This document shows positions 42,868 through 43,503 of a DNA stretch of 43,503 bases, in pieces. Made by a program: the position numbers and the translations under genes. Source of the stretch: an uncultured Campylobacter sp. (GTDB taxonomy: Bacteria; Campylobacterota; Campylobacteria; Campylobacterales; Campylobacteraceae); contig NZ_CALHVN010000003.1 in the NCBI RefSeq assembly GCF_938039245.1, positions 1 to 43,503 of the forward strand, written 5' to 3'. A model generated the notes under the pieces. It made no database searches. It had not been told where the DNA came from and saw only the letters and a list, made by a program, of their open reading frames with translations. Numbering within the stretch: the stretch's first letter is position 1; each line of letters opens with the position of its first letter.

Positions 42868-43448
42868 ATTCGCAAAGTCCGCTAGAAAAGCTTTAAGAAA
42901 CACTTTGAAAGCTAAATTTACAAAGCCTGCCGTAAAAAACGGCGGGCTTACTTCTATTTTTCGCTTAGATCCTAAATTTAACCTTTGCTTCTTTTACGTT
43001 AATTTAGCCTTTATATAGCCTTTTATTTTTACAGCCTTATATCTAAATTTACCCAGCTAAACTCCGCTTTTTGTCGCAACCTAAACCTACCGCTTAAATT
43101 TACCCCTTTTTATTTTTTGCGCATACCCTCTAAATTTACTATAGCGTTAAATTTAAGCCCGGTTTTTAAATTTATCCCGGTTTAGCCGGTCCTAAATTTA
43201 TCTTCAAATTCGCTTTTAAATTTTACCTAGGATTTTTTTGGCTAGATAAAAATTTATCTATGTTTTTGCCCCTTGTTTTAGGCTATTTCCGTGGACCCTT
43301 TATCCGCTTACTTAAAAATTATCAATAATTACGCTATAATCCCAAACGCAATCCTAACGGATTAATCTTGGCTTATTTAGGGACGGCTGCGGTTGCCTTG
43401 GGATTGTTTAAATCCAAAATTTACATCAATCACTTAAAAGGAGTCCAC
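42868..43448. other. AAATTTA-rich leader region upstream of the S-layer-like gene
   Basis: No gene. Between 42913 and 43258 about ten AAATTT words occur, most as TAAATTTA or TAAATTT, at 20-70 base intervals. A promoter (43335-43340) and a structured leader follow. Confidence 0.6.
43335..43340 (+). promoter_or_regulatory. -10 box for the DUF4214/S-layer-like gene
   Basis: GCTATAAT ending at 43340, about 109 bases before the ATG. The leader contains AATCC/GGATT (43350-43354 with 43359-43363), and AATCCCAA (43338-43345) matches TTGGGATT (43400-43407). Confidence 0.5.
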
Positions 43449-43503
43449 ATGGCAGTAACTCAAGCGCAAGTAGCTCAGCTCTACGTAGCGTTGTTTAATA
43501 GAG
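43449..43503 (+). CDS. Start of a DUF4214 / S-layer-like secreted protein (partial)
   Basis: Only 18 complete codons fall in the window: MAVTQAQVAQLYVALFNR. The pattern QVAQLYVALFxR is the start of DUF4214 domains. Campylobacter S-layer proteins, as I recall SapA of C. fetus, begin similarly (xVSMLYITIMG). Such proteins lack a cleaved signal and leave by a type I exporter. A strong AAAAGGAG box precedes the ATG, fitting high expression. The product cannot be fixed from so few residues. Confidence 0.6.
   Translation, partial: MAVTQAQVAQLYVALFNR

Overview
The window is a stretch of chromosome from a Campylobacter of the higher-GC oral group (C. rectus, C. showae and C. curvus are the obvious candidates). 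Three things point there. The nap operon has the campylobacterial order napA-G-H-B-F-L-D. There are two MOMP-type porins. A long block (sppA, amidohydrolase, aroQ, peptidase, folK, flhF, flhG, small membrane protein, fliA, fliM, fliY) has the order I recall for the C. jejuni Cj0059-Cj0069 region. Coding GC looks like the mid-40s per cent by eye, higher than C. jejuni. Species assignment is inference. There are no rRNA or tRNA genes, insertion sequences, phage genes or CRISPR arrays that I can recognise.

Layout. 1-604 (minus): start of a TonB-dependent receptor, apparently frameshifted. 1174-7923: seven-gene periplasmic nitrate reductase operon, every junction overlapping or nearly so. 7992-9051: conserved hypothetical plus a lipoprotein. 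9344-12549: porin, monohaem cytochrome c, porin. 12550-14223: a 1.7 kb low-GC stretch with no intact gene. 14224-18735: Dps (minus), two Sel1-repeat proteins, a secreted hypothetical and a DUF4299-like protein. 19269-24016 (minus): Cj0069-like hypothetical, SppA, an Imm26-like/LRR protein and an amidohydrolase. 24107-26134: AroQ, M24 peptidase, FolK. 26524-31744: flagellar regulatory and C-ring genes. 32136-34500: LOG-family enzyme and MnmA. 35160-41638: selenium and molybdenum genes (YedE-like transporter, MoaE/MoaD, FdhC, YedF, SelD) with NspC between. 42096-42725: nitroreductase. 42754-42867: C-terminal scrap of a PFL/DUF711 gene. 43449 to the end: first codons of a DUF4214/S-layer-like protein.

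How it fits together. The window supplies anaerobic respiration parts: nitrate reductase with quinol-oxidising NapGH, the cytochrome b of a formate dehydrogenase, molybdopterin synthase for the cofactor of both enzymes, and selenium supply for a probable selenocysteine formate dehydrogenase. The strongest hidden signal is that selD itself is a selenoprotein gene. It starts at 40616, and an in-frame TGA at codon 17 (40664-40666) sits where E. coli SelD has catalytic Cys17. A hairpin with a GUC loop follows at SECIS spacing. Simple gene calling would start it over 100 bases too late.

Other points worth a second look: dense AAATTTA words in nearly every intergenic region (about ten in 350 bases near the right end), identical promoter spacing at the two porins, a nested inverted repeat between yedE and moaE, the orphan immunity-like protein, and the structured leader of the S-layer-like gene.
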